Positions 31,809 to 41,510 of a stretch of 64,000 bases of DNA are shown piece after piece (within the stretch, counting starts at the first letter, position 1; every line of letters starts with the position of its first letter). The stretch is from Roseinatronobacter bogoriensis DSM 18756 (GTDB lineage: Bacteria > Pseudomonadota > Alphaproteobacteria > Rhodobacterales > Rhodobacteraceae): NCBI RefSeq assembly GCF_004366635.1, contig NZ_SORN01000001.1, forward strand, positions 138,435-202,434, written 5' to 3'. Made by a program: the position numbers and the translations under genes. A model generated the notes under the pieces. That model made no database searches, had not been told where the DNA came from, and worked only from the letters and a program-made list of their open reading frames with translations.

Positions 31809-33827
31809 CTACAGCCTTGCCGCCAGTCGCGCCGCCTGATCAATCGCGCGTTTCGCGTCCAGTTCGGCAGCCACATCCGCGCCCCCGATGACATGAACCG
31901 CGCGGCCTGCATCTTCCAGCGCGCTGGCCAGATCGCGCAAGGGGTCCTGCCCTGTGCACAGAACAATCGTATCGGCTTCCAGCAGCTCTTCTTTCCCGTC
32001 GCGCAGCACCAGTAACCCCTCTGGCGTGATCTTGCGGTATTCCAATCCGCCGATCATGCGCACATTCTTTGCCGCCAGGGCCGCACGGTGAATCCATCCA
32101 GTTGTCTTGCCCAGTCCTTTGCCGGGTTTGCCTGCCTTGCGCTGCACCAATGTGACTGACCGGGCAGGGCGTTCGGGCTGCGGCCCTGCGGGGGCCAAGC
32201 CGCCCGGCGCATCGGCAGGGTCCGTCACCCCCCACTCGCGCTGCCACAGGGCCAGATCCTCGGTGGCGCTCTCTCCCTCATGGACCAGATATTCCGACAC
32301 ATCAAAGCCGATGCCGCCAGCCCCCACCACCAGAACCCGCGCGCCGACCGGGGCCTTGCCTTTCAGCACATCAATGTAGCGCAGCACATGTGGCGCATCC
32401 TGCCCTTCGATCTGCGGGTCACGCGGGCTGACACCTGTGGCGACGATCACCTCGTCAAACCCTTCCAGATCCTGCGCCTTCGCGCGGGTGTTCAGGCGCA
32501 ATTCAATACCCGAGCGCGCGACTTCGCCCTCGAACCACTGCACCAGCCCGTGAAATTCTTCCTTGCCGGGGATCATGCGCGCCATGTTCAATTGTCCGCC
32601 AAGCTGCCCTTCGCCTTCGAACATGGTCACATCATGGCCGCGCTGATCCGCGACCAAGGCTGCCATCAGCCCGGCCGGTCCAGCGCCAATAACGGCGATG
32701 GTCTTGGGCGTGGCGGCGGGGTCGTAGCGCAATTCGGTTTCATGGCAGGCGCGCGGGTTGACGAGGCAAGACGATACCTTGCCCTGAAATGTATGGTCGA
32801 GGCAGGCCTGATTGCAGGCGATACAGGGCGCGATCCGGTCTGCCTGTCCCAAGGCCGCCTTGGCCACGAAATTGGGGTCTGCCAGAAAGGGCCGCGCCAT
32901 CGACACCATATCTGCGGCCCCTTGTGCCAGCAGGGTTTCGGCCAGATCGGGCGTATTGATCCGGTTCGAGGTGATCAGCGGAATGCCCACCTTGCCCATC
33001 AGCTTCTGTGTCACCCAAGCCCATGCCGCACGCGGGACAGAGGTGGCAATCGTCGGCACGCGCGCTTCATGCCAGCCAATGCCGGTGTTCAGTATCGTCG
33101 CGCCAGCAGCTTCAACAGCCTTGGCAAGTTCAGTTACTTCGTCAAAGCTCTGGCCGCCGGGGATCAGGTCGATCAGCGAGATACGATAGATCAGGATGAA
33201 ATCAGGCCCGACCGCCTTGCGCACACGGGACACGATCTCGACAGGCAGGCGCATCCGGTTTGCATAGCTGCCCCCCCAACGGTCATCGCGCTGGTTGGTG
33301 GCCGCGCAAAGGAATTGGTTGATGAAATACCCTTCCGAGCCCATCGCCTCGACCCCGTCATACCCTGCCTCGCGGGCACGTTCGGCAGCGGTGACAATAT
33401 CTGTGATCTGTTTCTCGATGCCTGCCTCATCCAGCGCGCGCGGCTTGAAGGGCGAGATCGGGGATTTCAGCGCCGAGGGGGCCACGCAATCGGGGCCATA
33501 GGCATAGCGGCCAGCATGCAGAATTTGCATGGCAATCTTGCCGCCCTCGGCATGGACACGATCGGTGACCAGCCGATGGTTCTCAATGTCTTGCGGGGTG
33601 TACAGACCCGCCGCGCCGGGAAAAACGCCGCCCTCCGGGTTGGGGGCCATGCCCCCGGTGACCATCAGCGCCACACCGCCGCGTGCGCGCGCGGCATAAT
33701 ATTCGGCCACACGGTTCCAGTCGCCGCGCTCTTCCAGCCCGGTATGCATGGACCCCATCAGCACGCGGTTTTTCAGCGTGGTAAAGCCCAGATCAAGCGG
33801 GGCAAGCAGATGGGGGTAATGGGTCAT
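31809..33827 (-). CDS. fadH: 2,4-dienoyl-CoA reductase (NADPH), FadH type
   Basis: The 672-residue enzyme has the same length as E. coli FadH and is closely similar along its length. The N-terminal flavin barrel starts with LLAPLDLGFTTLKNRVLMGSMHTGLEE and has GYDGVEAMGSEGYFINQFL. The 4Fe-4S cluster cysteines are in CIACNQACLDHTFQGKVSSCLVNP. An FAD/NADPH-binding C-terminal half follows (AVIGAGPAGLMAAL; VVGAGGIGFDVSEYL). It reduces 2,4-dienoyl-CoA intermediates in unsaturated fatty acid oxidation. The start at 33827 is set by AGGAGG 5 nt upstream. Confidence 0.92.
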   Translation of the reverse strand: MTHYPHLLAPLDLGFTTLKNRVLMGSMHTGLEERGDWNRVAEYYAARARGGVALMVTGGMAPNPEGGVFPGAAGLYTPQDIENHRLVTDRVHAEGGKIAMQILHAGRYAYGPDCVAPSALKSPISPFKPRALDEAGIEKQITDIVTAAERAREAGYDGVEAMGSEGYFINQFLCAATNQRDDRWGGSYANRMRLPVEIVSRVRKAVGPDFILIYRISLIDLIPGGQSFDEVTELAKAVEAAGATILNTGIGWHEARVPTIATSVPRAAWAWVTQKLMGKVGIPLITSNRINTPDLAETLLAQGAADMVSMARPFLADPNFVAKAALGQADRIAPCIACNQACLDHTFQGKVSSCLVNPRACHETELRYDPAATPKTIAVIGAGPAGLMAALVADQRGHDVTMFEGEGQLGGQLNMARMIPGKEEFHGLVQWFEGEVARSGIELRLNTRAKAQDLEGFDEVIVATGVSPRDPQIEGQDAPHVLRYIDVLKGKAPVGARVLVVGAGGIGFDVSEYLVHEGESATEDLALWQREWGVTDPADAPGGLAPAGPQPERPARSVTLVQRKAGKPGKGLGKTTGWIHRAALAAKNVRMIGGLEYRKITPEGLLVLRDGKEELLEADTIVLCTGQDPLRDLASALEDAGRAVHVIGGADVAAELDAKRAIDQAARLAARL

Positions 33828-34273
33828 GGTTTCCTCCTGAACATTCATGCCAGAGATACGCGCCCCTGTGCCGCCCTGTCACGCAAGACGCCGCGTCATT
33901 CTGGTTTGACGCGGCGTTGGCTGGCGCAAGACAGCGAAGGGGGGGGTGTCCGATAACGGCTTGGAGGGCTTTGCCGCCGGTGGATGGTTTCGACAAGCCG
34001 CGCAGCGTCGGGCCGCGGTGCGGCGGTCCACGGTTGAATCTGTAACGCTTTATGCTGGCCAAATCCTCGCAAGATCAGATCTTTGCGCTGGTGGCAGCCC
34101 AATCGCCGTGCCGAGGGGGCGGCCCGGCGATGCGCGGCGGCCTTCGGCCTTTATTCCGCGCGGAAAGCAATCGAGCGGCGGGATAGTCCCGCACAACCGC
34201 CCCTCGCAACGTTACTGTTCCGCCGATCCGACGACTGAAGGGCAGCGAGGCTCAGATATAAGGTGGCGAGCAC
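33828..34273. other. Intergenic region carrying a dispersed repeat
   Basis: This 446-bp gap lies upstream of fadH and downstream of the ABC permease; both are leftward. It holds repeat copy B (33996-34161) and presumably the fadH promoter between about 33830 and 33990. The rest shows no gene. Confidence 0.6.
33996..34161 (+). repeat. Dispersed intergenic repeat, copy B
   Basis: Ungapped match to copy A (15968-16133), with about 21 differences over 166 positions by hand count. Same orientation as copy A. It is bounded on the right by TTATTCCGCGC, where copy A has CTTGACTCCGCGC. No open frame shows codon-level conservation. Confidence 0.85.
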
Positions 34274-36661
34274 CTAGCGTTCATGCGCAAAGACCTGCAG
34301 CAATTGTGCAGCACCCCTGCGCCACAGCCGCAACGCGGGAATAGCCGCCGCAGCCAGCACGGCCAGACTGGCCCATAGCCCCAGCCTTGCCCAGTCAGCC
34401 GGGAAAACCTGCATAGGCAAACGCCAGCCAAAAGCCTGCACATTGATGACCGATAACAGCACCTGTGCCAGCAACAACCCGACCGGCAGCGCAAGCACCA
34501 TCGTCATCAGGCCAAGGGCCAGCGCGCGGCCCAGTTCCAGCGCGGCCAGATGCCTTGTTGTCAGCCCCAGCGCCCAGAGCGGGGCCAGTTGCGCCAGCCG
34601 CATCCCGGACAGGGTGACAAGGGCTGCAAACAGGGCCAGCGCCGCCACCGAAAGGGTCAGGACATTCAGCGCTCGCGTAATCAGGAATGTCCGCTCGAAT
34701 ATGGTCAAGGACAGCTCTTTGGCCTGTGCCTGATCAGTGATCTGGACGCTTGGCAGGCCGAAATCATCCTGAAGCGCCGCCATCAGTCCGGGCGTGTCCT
34801 CGGTTCTGATGGCAAATTGTCGGATGGGCGTTTCGGGATAGGCCGCTGCAAACCTGTCCAGCGAGACAACCGCCTGCGCCAGAGGGTTTCCGTAGTCAGG
34901 ATAAGCGCCTAGCACCGGCAGGGGGCCGATATTGGGCAACTCCAGCATTGAGGTGCCGGGTGCAAGCCCTGCGCGCCGGTAAAGCTGTTCATTGACCAGC
35001 ACCCCTTCGCCCGCCGCCAGCCGGTCCCAGACATTGGCGACAGGGTCAATCAATGGCCAATTGTCGCGAAAAGTGCTGTGATCCTTCATCGCATAGATCT
35101 GCCCCGGCTGGCCGCCAAGCGTTGCATCAATGCGCTGCATGGGCAGGATCGCATCGGCGCGCGGGGTCAGGAACGCGTGCAGGGCCTCGGCCTCGGACGG
35201 GCTGCGAGGCAGGACATTGACCTCGGCCACAAGGCGCAGGTCCAGCCAGTCAATGAATGTCGCGCGAAAGCTGGCAACCATCGTACCCACCCCGATATTG
35301 GCCGACAGGGCCAGCATTAGCGCCATCAATGCCAGCGACAGGCGCGGCAGGTTCTGGCGGCTGTCAGCCCAGAACCACTGCGCAACCGGCGTGCGCGATA
35401 TGCGCGCGGCCCCCGCCAACACGGCGGCCAGAACCAGCGGAACTGCCAGCGCCGCCGCCAGCAGGGTTGCCGCCAGCAGTGTGAAACCTGCAACCAGCCC
35501 GGTGCCTGTCAGGGCAAGGACGGCCGCAAGGCAGGCCAGGGCCAGCGCAACACCGGCTTGCAAGCGCATTGTCCGGCCCGAGGCATGCGCCCAGGCGCGC
35601 GGCTGCGCTGGTGCGAGTATCGGCATATGCCACAGCCGCCACAAGGCCTGCGCCCCTGCCAGTGCGGTGCCTGCCAATGTCATCCCCAGCCCCGCCAAGG
35701 CCCAGAGCGGGTCAAATTGCAAGCTGCCGGGGACAGGTGCGCCGTATAACCCGCGCAGCGTCAGGGCAACATTCGGCAACAGGGCCGACGCCAGCAGATA
35801 GCCTATCCCCAGCCCCACAGTCCCCGAAATCAGTGCAAACAGCACCATCTCGCCGGCCAGACAGGCGGTCAGGCTGCGCAACGGCAGACCAAGGGCGCGA
35901 AGGGTGCGGAACATGGCGCGGCGCTGCTCGAATGCCAAGCCGACGGCGGAATGCACGATAAACAACCCCACAGCAAAGGCCAGAAGCCCAAAGGCAGTCA
36001 GGTTCAGATGAAAGCTGTCGGTCAGCCCTGACAGCTCGACTCCATCCTCAGGGGCGATCAGCCGCAAATCTGGGACAAGCGTTTCGAGCGGTTGCAGCCC
36101 ATCGGGCTGAGCCAGTGACAGGTTGAGGCGTGTGATGTGGCCACCTGTACCCAAAAGCGTTTCGGCCGTTGCAAGGTCAACCAGCACTGTGCCAACCGGC
36201 ACGGCTGGGGTCGCGCGCAACGGCTGATCGGTCGGCCCGATTTCCGCCAGCGTTTGCGGATGTGCGAATCCTAGCCCGTTGAAAAACCCCTCCAGATCCG
36301 ATGCGGCAAGGGCGGCCCCGACGCTTGCTTCGGCGCTGAGCGGATCAATCCCCAGAACCGTCACCCGACCCGTGCCCAAAGCCGCGCGCCCCTCAATCAC
36401 CGGCGAGACTTGCCAGCCAGCGCGGCGCAACCGCGCAAATTCTGCCTGATCTATCTGGCCGGAAGGGTGTTCCAGCCGCGCGGCCCCACCTTCGGACAGC
36501 AGGCCCTCCGCTGTGCTATAGGCTGAACGGGCCTCGGCATTCAGGGCCTGAACGCCAGACCATAGCGCTGTCGCAAGCGCCAGCCCCGCAAGCAACATGA
36601 CCAGTTGCAGCGGATTGCCGCGCCAATGCGACAGCAGCGCCGAGAGGGCAGCACGCGTCAT
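34274..36661 (-). CDS. ABC transporter permease, FtsX/MacB-like, eight or more helices
   Basis: The 795-residue inner-membrane protein has an N-terminal helix (NPLQLVMLLAGLALATALWSG), a large periplasmic domain, and two FtsX-type membrane blocks (FGLLAFAVGLFIVHSAVGLAFEQRRAMFRTLRALG...LFALISGTVGLGIGYLLASALLP; LNVLTLSVAALALFAALVTLSGMRLAQLAPLWALGLT). This duplicated architecture matches permeases that extract or move lipids, lipoproteins or peptides with a LolD-like ATPase. ATGA overlap with the upstream ATPase sets the start at 36661. No lipoprotein or membrane-fusion partner gene is adjacent. Confidence 0.85.
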   Translation of the reverse strand: MTRAALSALLSHWRGNPLQLVMLLAGLALATALWSGVQALNAEARSAYSTAEGLLSEGGAARLEHPSGQIDQAEFARLRRAGWQVSPVIEGRAALGTGRVTVLGIDPLSAEASVGAALAASDLEGFFNGLGFAHPQTLAEIGPTDQPLRATPAVPVGTVLVDLATAETLLGTGGHITRLNLSLAQPDGLQPLETLVPDLRLIAPEDGVELSGLTDSFHLNLTAFGLLAFAVGLFIVHSAVGLAFEQRRAMFRTLRALGLPLRSLTACLAGEMVLFALISGTVGLGIGYLLASALLPNVALTLRGLYGAPVPGSLQFDPLWALAGLGMTLAGTALAGAQALWRLWHMPILAPAQPRAWAHASGRTMRLQAGVALALACLAAVLALTGTGLVAGFTLLAATLLAAALAVPLVLAAVLAGAARISRTPVAQWFWADSRQNLPRLSLALMALMLALSANIGVGTMVASFRATFIDWLDLRLVAEVNVLPRSPSEAEALHAFLTPRADAILPMQRIDATLGGQPGQIYAMKDHSTFRDNWPLIDPVANVWDRLAAGEGVLVNEQLYRRAGLAPGTSMLELPNIGPLPVLGAYPDYGNPLAQAVVSLDRFAAAYPETPIRQFAIRTEDTPGLMAALQDDFGLPSVQITDQAQAKELSLTIFERTFLITRALNVLTLSVAALALFAALVTLSGMRLAQLAPLWALGLTTRHLAALELGRALALGLMTMVLALPVGLLLAQVLLSVINVQAFGWRLPMQVFPADWARLGLWASLAVLAAAAIPALRLWRRGAAQLLQVFAHER

Positions 36662-37326
36662 TGCGCCGCCGCAATCTGACCCGCGCGCAGATGCGCACGC
36701 GTATCGCAACGCGCGGCAAGACGCTCTGAATGCGTGACCAGAAGCAATGCGGCACCTGCCTCGGCGGTCAGGCGCAGCATGAGGTCCAGCACCTGATCGC
36801 CTGTGGCTTCGTCCAGATTGCCGGTGGGTTCATCCGCCAGCACAAGGGCAGGGCGCGCGGCAAGGCAACGCCCGATGGCCACACGCTGTTGCTGCCCGCC
36901 CGAAAGCTGTTCGGGGTAGCGCCGCATCAGCGCGTCAAGGCCCAGCCGCGCGGCCAACTCGGTCACAAAGGCGGCGTCATGCACCCCCGCCAACCGGGCC
37001 TGAAACCCCAGATTGGCCGCAACATTCAAGGACGGGATCAGGTTGAACTGCTGAAAGATCAACCCGACCTGCCCGCGGCGCAGACGCGCCCGCCCTGAGT
37101 CGCCCATTGCGGTCATATCATCCGCCCCGACCATTACCCGGCCCGAATCCGGGTGTTCCAACCCTGCTGCAATGTGCAACAGGGTTGACTTGCCACTGCC
37201 GCTTTCGCCGGTCAGCGCCAGCGATTGCCCCATCTCAAGGCGCAGCGAGACGGATTTCAACACCGCGACCTTGCCCTCGGCCGTGTCAAAACTCTTGCAT
37301 ATCTCCTGAAGTGTCAGCGCTGTCAT
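36658..37326 (-). CDS. ABC transporter ATPase, LolD/MacB family
   Basis: The 222-residue ATPase has Walker A LTGESGSGKSTLLHIAAGLEHPDSG, Q-loop VGLIFQQFNLIPSLNVAANL, signature QLSGGQQQRVAIGRCLA, Walker B LVLADEPTGNLDE and the H-loop LLLVTHS. The EPTGNLD and LIPSLNVAANL motifs are those of the LolD/FtsE/MacB group. It is translationally coupled to the permease gene, so the two form one mechanotransmission-type transporter; the substrate is unknown. Confidence 0.9.
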   Translation of the reverse strand: MTALTLQEICKSFDTAEGKVAVLKSVSLRLEMGQSLALTGESGSGKSTLLHIAAGLEHPDSGRVMVGADDMTAMGDSGRARLRRGQVGLIFQQFNLIPSLNVAANLGFQARLAGVHDAAFVTELAARLGLDALMRRYPEQLSGGQQQRVAIGRCLAARPALVLADEPTGNLDEATGDQVLDLMLRLTAEAGAALLLVTHSERLAARCDTRAHLRAGQIAAAQ

Positions 37327-37522
37327 TGGCTCTCCTGTAAGGGACAGTCTAGGTTTTGCTGCGCCGGATTCCAGCTTGCATGCGCAGTACGTCAGAAAAA
37401 GACGCTGCCCGCGCCGCTCTCATGCAAAAACAGCGCGCATGGCCTGCCTTTTTGAGTATTTTAAGCAAGAAAATGAAGAATGGCAGGTTCACCAGATTTG
37501 GCGCGCACAGGTCACACCGGCA

Positions 37523-38422
37523 TCAACTGCCATCATCCCATAATTCCGCGTCCCATATTGCCGGGGTGCCGCAAATGCTGGGGTCGGGCGGGGGGATGTT
37601 GTCAGCGTCCTTCAACGCATAAGGCAGCGTGCCGAGGATGTGCTGTAGAACGGCCAGCCGGGCGCGATATTTGTCTTCCGAGCGGATGACCGTCCAGGGC
37701 GCGTGCATTGTATGCGTGCGCTCGAATGTCTCGGCGATGGCATGGGTATAGCTGTCCCATTTCTCCAGCCCCTCGATGTCGATGCGCGAGAGCTTCCAGT
37801 GGCGCATTTCGTTGTTTTCGCGCGCCAGAAGGCGACGAAGCTGTTCGGCGCGCGACACGTTCAGCCAGATCTTGATCAGATGCACGCCGTCGCCAACCAG
37901 AATGCGTTCGAATTCGGGCAATTGCTGAAAGAAGCGCGTGCGCTGGTCCGGGGTGCAGAAACCGAAAACATGCTCGATCACGGCGCGGTTGTACCAAGAG
38001 CGGTCAAAGAGCACCATCTCGCCCCCTGCAGGCAGCCGCTCGACATAGCGCTGAAAGAACCATTCGCGCTGCTGCCGGTCGGTGGGTTTTGGCAATGCCT
38101 CGACCCGTACGACGCGGGGGTTTGTCACCTCGGTAATACGATTTATGGCACCAGATTTGCCCGCAGTGTCGCGCCCTTCAAAGACGACGATCACGCGCTG
38201 TTCAGTGTCGGCAAGCCAGTGCTGCAATTTCGCCAGTTCGAATTGCAGCGGGGCAAGCGCATCCAGATAGTCGGATTTCTTCATCCAGCGCGGATAGGGG
38301 TAGCTTCCCGCCAATGTGTCGCGTTTGCGCGCTGTTTCCACGGTCTGGCGCAATTCCTCTGGTGCCTGCTGTGTGAGGAAGGCTGTGACATGTCCGTTGA
38401 AGGGCATTGGAATTGAACTCAT
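37523..38422 (-). CDS. ppk2: Polyphosphate kinase 2
   Basis: The 299-residue protein is a single-domain PPK2. It has a Walker A-like VVFEGRDTAGKSGAINRITE, the lid region ALPKPTDRQQREWFFQRYVERLP, Walker B-like GEMVLFDRSWYNRAVIEHVFGFCT, and RSEDKYRARLAVLQHIL. It transfers phosphate between polyphosphate and nucleotides; class I enzymes prefer diphosphates. GAGAGG before the ATG at 38422 fixes the start over the longer frame from 38437. It is a single gene next to the tRNA. Confidence 0.92.
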   Translation of the reverse strand: MSSIPMPFNGHVTAFLTQQAPEELRQTVETARKRDTLAGSYPYPRWMKKSDYLDALAPLQFELAKLQHWLADTEQRVIVVFEGRDTAGKSGAINRITEVTNPRVVRVEALPKPTDRQQREWFFQRYVERLPAGGEMVLFDRSWYNRAVIEHVFGFCTPDQRTRFFQQLPEFERILVGDGVHLIKIWLNVSRAEQLRRLLARENNEMRHWKLSRIDIEGLEKWDSYTHAIAETFERTHTMHAPWTVIRSEDKYRARLAVLQHILGTLPYALKDADNIPPPDPSICGTPAIWDAELWDDGS

Positions 38423-38485
38423 AAGCGCCTCTCTCATGCTGATCTGTTCAGCAAAAGGGCAAATCGTTCACGATGCAAGAGATTC

Positions 38486-38559
38486 TGGAGCGGGCGGCGG
38501 GAATCGAACCCGCGTCATCAGCTTGGAAGGCTGAGGTCTTACCACTACACAACGCCCGC
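38486..38559 (-). tRNA. tRNA-Gly (anticodon TCC)
   Basis: Read on the - strand, the 7-bp acceptor stem is GCGGGCG/CGCCCGC, the D-arm contains GTAGTGGTAAGAC, and the anticodon loop is CTTCCAA (TCC). The T-arm is GCGGG-TTCGATT-CCCGC, with discriminator T and an encoded CCA (38488-38486). The length of 74 nt with CCA is normal for tRNA-Gly. Confidence 0.95.
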
Positions 38560-38594
38560 GTTGCGATGTGCACTAGCAGCAGCCCGCGCGCGGG

Positions 38595-39788
38595 TCAAGA
38601 CCTGAGGGCGGCTTGACTGGGCAGGAAAATCGTCAAAAGCCCAAGCAAGGGCAGAAAGGCGCAAGCTTGATAGACCCATGCAATCCCACGCGAATCCGCC
38701 ATCACACCCAGAACAGCGGCGGCAATGCCCCCCATGCCGAAAGCGAAGCCGAAAAAGATGCCCGCCACCAGCCCGACGCGCCCCGGAAGCAGCGTTTGTG
38801 CATAGACCACAATCGCCGGAAAGGCCGAGGCGATGATGACCCCGATCACGACAGACAAAATCGCAGTCATGCCCAGCCCGACATAAGGCAGCATCAGCGT
38901 GAAGGGCAACACGCCCACGATTGAGGCCCAGATCACGACCAATGGGCCAAAGCGGTCGCCGATCAAGCCGCCCAGCATGACCCCCGCCGCAGAGGCAGCC
39001 AGAAACAGAAACAGCATTTGCTGCGCAGGCACGATGCCCAGATCAAAACGGTCGATCAGGAAGAATGTGTAATAGCTGGCAATACTGGCGGTATAGGCGT
39101 TTTTGCTGAAGGTCAGGATGGCCAGCACCACGATCGCCCAGATAACGCGGTTGCGCGCCAGACCATGTGTCTGTGTCAGCCGCGCATTGCCGGCACTGGC
39201 GCGCGTCAGCGTGCCATACCATAGCCCCACACGGTTCAGGATGACCATGCCGATCAACGCCATGATGGCGAAAGCCGCGACACTGGGGCGCCCGAGTGGC
39301 ACCACGATAAAGGCCGCCAGCAACGGCCCCAGCGCCGAGCCGAAATTTCCGCCGACCTGAAACAGGGATTGGGCCGTGCCGTACTTGCCGCCAGAGGCCA
39401 GCCGCGCAATGCGGCTGGATTCCGGGTGAAACACGGCCGATCCAATGCCGATCAGCATCGCGCCCATCAACAGCCCGCCATAGCTGTCGGCATAGGCCAG
39501 CAGTATCAGCCCGCACAGCGTGGACCCCATGCCCACAGGCAGCGACTGTGGCATCGGGCGGCGGTCGGTCACCAGCCCGACAAGGGGTTGCAGAAGCGAG
39601 GCCGTGACCTGAAAGGCAAAGGTCATCAGCCCGATCTGCCAGAAGCTGAGGTCGAATTCGAGCGCCAGAAGCGGGTAGATCGCGGCCAGAAGGCTTTGCA
39701 TGATGTCATTGATCATGTGGCACAAACTGATTGCGACCAGCACCAGCCAGCTTGTCCGGGCAGCAGGAGAGGTGGCGCTCAGGCTCAT
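38595..39788 (-). CDS. MFS transporter of the fosmidomycin-resistance (Fsr) type
   Basis: The 397-residue, twelve-helix MFS protein begins with a short soluble tail, then LVLVAISLCHMINDIMQSLLAAIYPLLALEFDLSFWQIGL. The motifs HMINDIMQ, PLVGLVTDRRPMPQSLPVGM and IGIGSAVFHPESSRIARLASGGKYGTAQSLFQVGGNFGSALGP are characteristic of the Fsr group of proton-driven drug exporters. The substrate in this organism is unknown. It lies just downstream of the tRNA on the same strand. Confidence 0.87.
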   Translation of the reverse strand: MSLSATSPAARTSWLVLVAISLCHMINDIMQSLLAAIYPLLALEFDLSFWQIGLMTFAFQVTASLLQPLVGLVTDRRPMPQSLPVGMGSTLCGLILLAYADSYGGLLMGAMLIGIGSAVFHPESSRIARLASGGKYGTAQSLFQVGGNFGSALGPLLAAFIVVPLGRPSVAAFAIMALIGMVILNRVGLWYGTLTRASAGNARLTQTHGLARNRVIWAIVVLAILTFSKNAYTASIASYYTFFLIDRFDLGIVPAQQMLFLFLAASAAGVMLGGLIGDRFGPLVVIWASIVGVLPFTLMLPYVGLGMTAILSVVIGVIIASAFPAIVVYAQTLLPGRVGLVAGIFFGFAFGMGGIAAAVLGVMADSRGIAWVYQACAFLPLLGLLTIFLPSQAALRS

Positions 39789-39936
39789 TGATAGACCCTA
39801 CACATGTTCAGTAACTTCCGGATAGCCGAGCCAGATCGGGATAACAAGGCAGATTGGTGGAATTCTCAGGCATATGGGCAGGAATTGGTATGCGAGCGCG
39901 CAGGTTGCCGGTGTTTCTTCGGTTGGATCAAGTCGT

Positions 39937-41412
39937 TCAAAGCAACGGCGATGCCAGCGCGACGGTATTGTTCCGCAAGCGGCGCAGGGTTGACCATTTC
40001 AGCACGTCTGCGCCTGAAATCGTGCGCGCGCGATTGATATAGCTTTGCTGGCGGGCATCCAATGCGGCGGTCACCTCGCAGCATTGAAACAGAAGCGAAT
40101 TCTCGTAATTCAGGTCAAAACTGCGATGGTCCAGATTGGCCGTGCCGATCATGCCAAACAGCCCGTCGACAGTGACAATCTTGGAATGGATCAAACCGTC
40201 CCTGAACAGGTGTATCCGCACGCCAGCGCGCAACAGGTCGGGATACAGGCTTTCACTGGCAGCGCCCACAATCAGGCTGTCATTGCGCGCAGGCAGGATC
40301 AGATCAACCTGCACCCCGCGTTCTGCCGCAGAACATAGCGCGGTGTGCAGGGCCTGATCTGGGACATAATAGGGTGTCGTCAGCAACAAGCGCTCTGTCG
40401 CGGCGTAGGTCATGGCGCGCAAAGCGTCTGACGGGGTAGTGTAGACGTCATCGGGGCCAGAGGCGATGACCTGTGTTATCACGCTGCCTGCATTCGGGTC
40501 TGTTGCATCAGCACTTAGCAGCGCGCTAAGGTCTTCGGAATGGTGGGTCATCCAGTCATGCAGGAAAACGGCTTGTTGCTGGCGCACGACCGGGCCTTCC
40601 AGCCGCATCAGGATATCGACCCAAGGGGCGAAACGCGGCTTGATCGCAAAGGCCGCATCGGCGCAATTGCGGCTGCCAACCCAGCTTGTGCAATTATCCA
40701 CCACAACGATCTTGCGGTGATTGCGCAGATCCAGCCGCCTTAGCAAAAGGCTGACCAGAGGGTTGCCAACAGGGGCTGCGCGTTCCAGCGCAACGCCAGC
40801 CCCCTGCATGCGGCGCCATAGCGGCGAACGGATCAGATGCCGCGCGCCATGATCGTCCACCAGCACACGGCACGCCACGCCCCGCCGCGCGGCGCGGCAT
40901 AGGCAGTCGGCCATCCTCGTGCCGGTTGCATCAGGCAGCCAGATATAGAACAGCACATGCACGTGATCCTGTGCGCCATCTATGGCGGTGAACATGTCTT
41001 CCATCATCTCGTCGCCTTCGGGCAACAATGTCAGGCGGTTTCCGGCAACCGGCAAAAAGCCGCTGGTGGCATGGCCTGCCGCGAAACTGGGGCGCGCGGG
41101 GCCTTGCAATGTCAGGGGCAGATCGGGGCTGCTGGCCTGCGCGGCGAGCAACTGGTTGCGGACCTCGCGCATCCGTTCGCGCTTGGCGCGCTCCAGCCGG
41201 ATTTCGCCAAACAGGAAATAGGCCGCAATCCCGACACCGGGCAGCGCTGAAATAACCGTGACCCAGGCAAGCCGCGCTGTCGGGGTCAGCCCCGCGCGCA
41301 GCAGCGCGCGAATGATGAAGCTGACCTGCAAAACAACAACCAGAACGACCGTTGCGCCCGCCATGTGAAGGATCCCTTGCCATGTTCTTGTCGCCAACCT
41401 GTCATGTTGCAT
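39937..41412 (-). CDS. cls: Cardiolipin synthase (phospholipase D superfamily)
   Basis: The 491-residue membrane enzyme has two N-terminal helices (GATVVLVVVLQVSFIIRALL and LAWVTVISALPGVGIAAYFLFGEI) and two HKD catalytic motifs: NHRKIVVVDNCTSWVGSRN and HSKIVTVDGLFGMIGTANLDHRSF. This is the standard bacterial ClsA layout; it joins two phosphatidylglycerol molecules. I use the ATG at 41412 (MQHDRLATRTW); a GTG at 41424 would add four residues, and neither has a strong ribosome site. It is divergent from the CPBP protease gene. Confidence 0.88.
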   Translation of the reverse strand: MQHDRLATRTWQGILHMAGATVVLVVVLQVSFIIRALLRAGLTPTARLAWVTVISALPGVGIAAYFLFGEIRLERAKRERMREVRNQLLAAQASSPDLPLTLQGPARPSFAAGHATSGFLPVAGNRLTLLPEGDEMMEDMFTAIDGAQDHVHVLFYIWLPDATGTRMADCLCRAARRGVACRVLVDDHGARHLIRSPLWRRMQGAGVALERAAPVGNPLVSLLLRRLDLRNHRKIVVVDNCTSWVGSRNCADAAFAIKPRFAPWVDILMRLEGPVVRQQQAVFLHDWMTHHSEDLSALLSADATDPNAGSVITQVIASGPDDVYTTPSDALRAMTYAATERLLLTTPYYVPDQALHTALCSAAERGVQVDLILPARNDSLIVGAASESLYPDLLRAGVRIHLFRDGLIHSKIVTVDGLFGMIGTANLDHRSFDLNYENSLLFQCCEVTAALDARQQSYINRARTISGADVLKWSTLRRLRNNTVALASPLL

Positions 41413-41510
41413 GATGGAAGTCACGCAGACTCGCGCATCGGAAACGCTTGAAGCGCCGGGGCATAGGCTATTTAAGGCAAGTGTTGCTCGGTATTGTTCG
41501 GGGGTGTCCC

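Noticed and set aside
32280..33956. 558-codon + frame opposite fadH
   Set aside because: FadH is recognised along its full length on the other strand.
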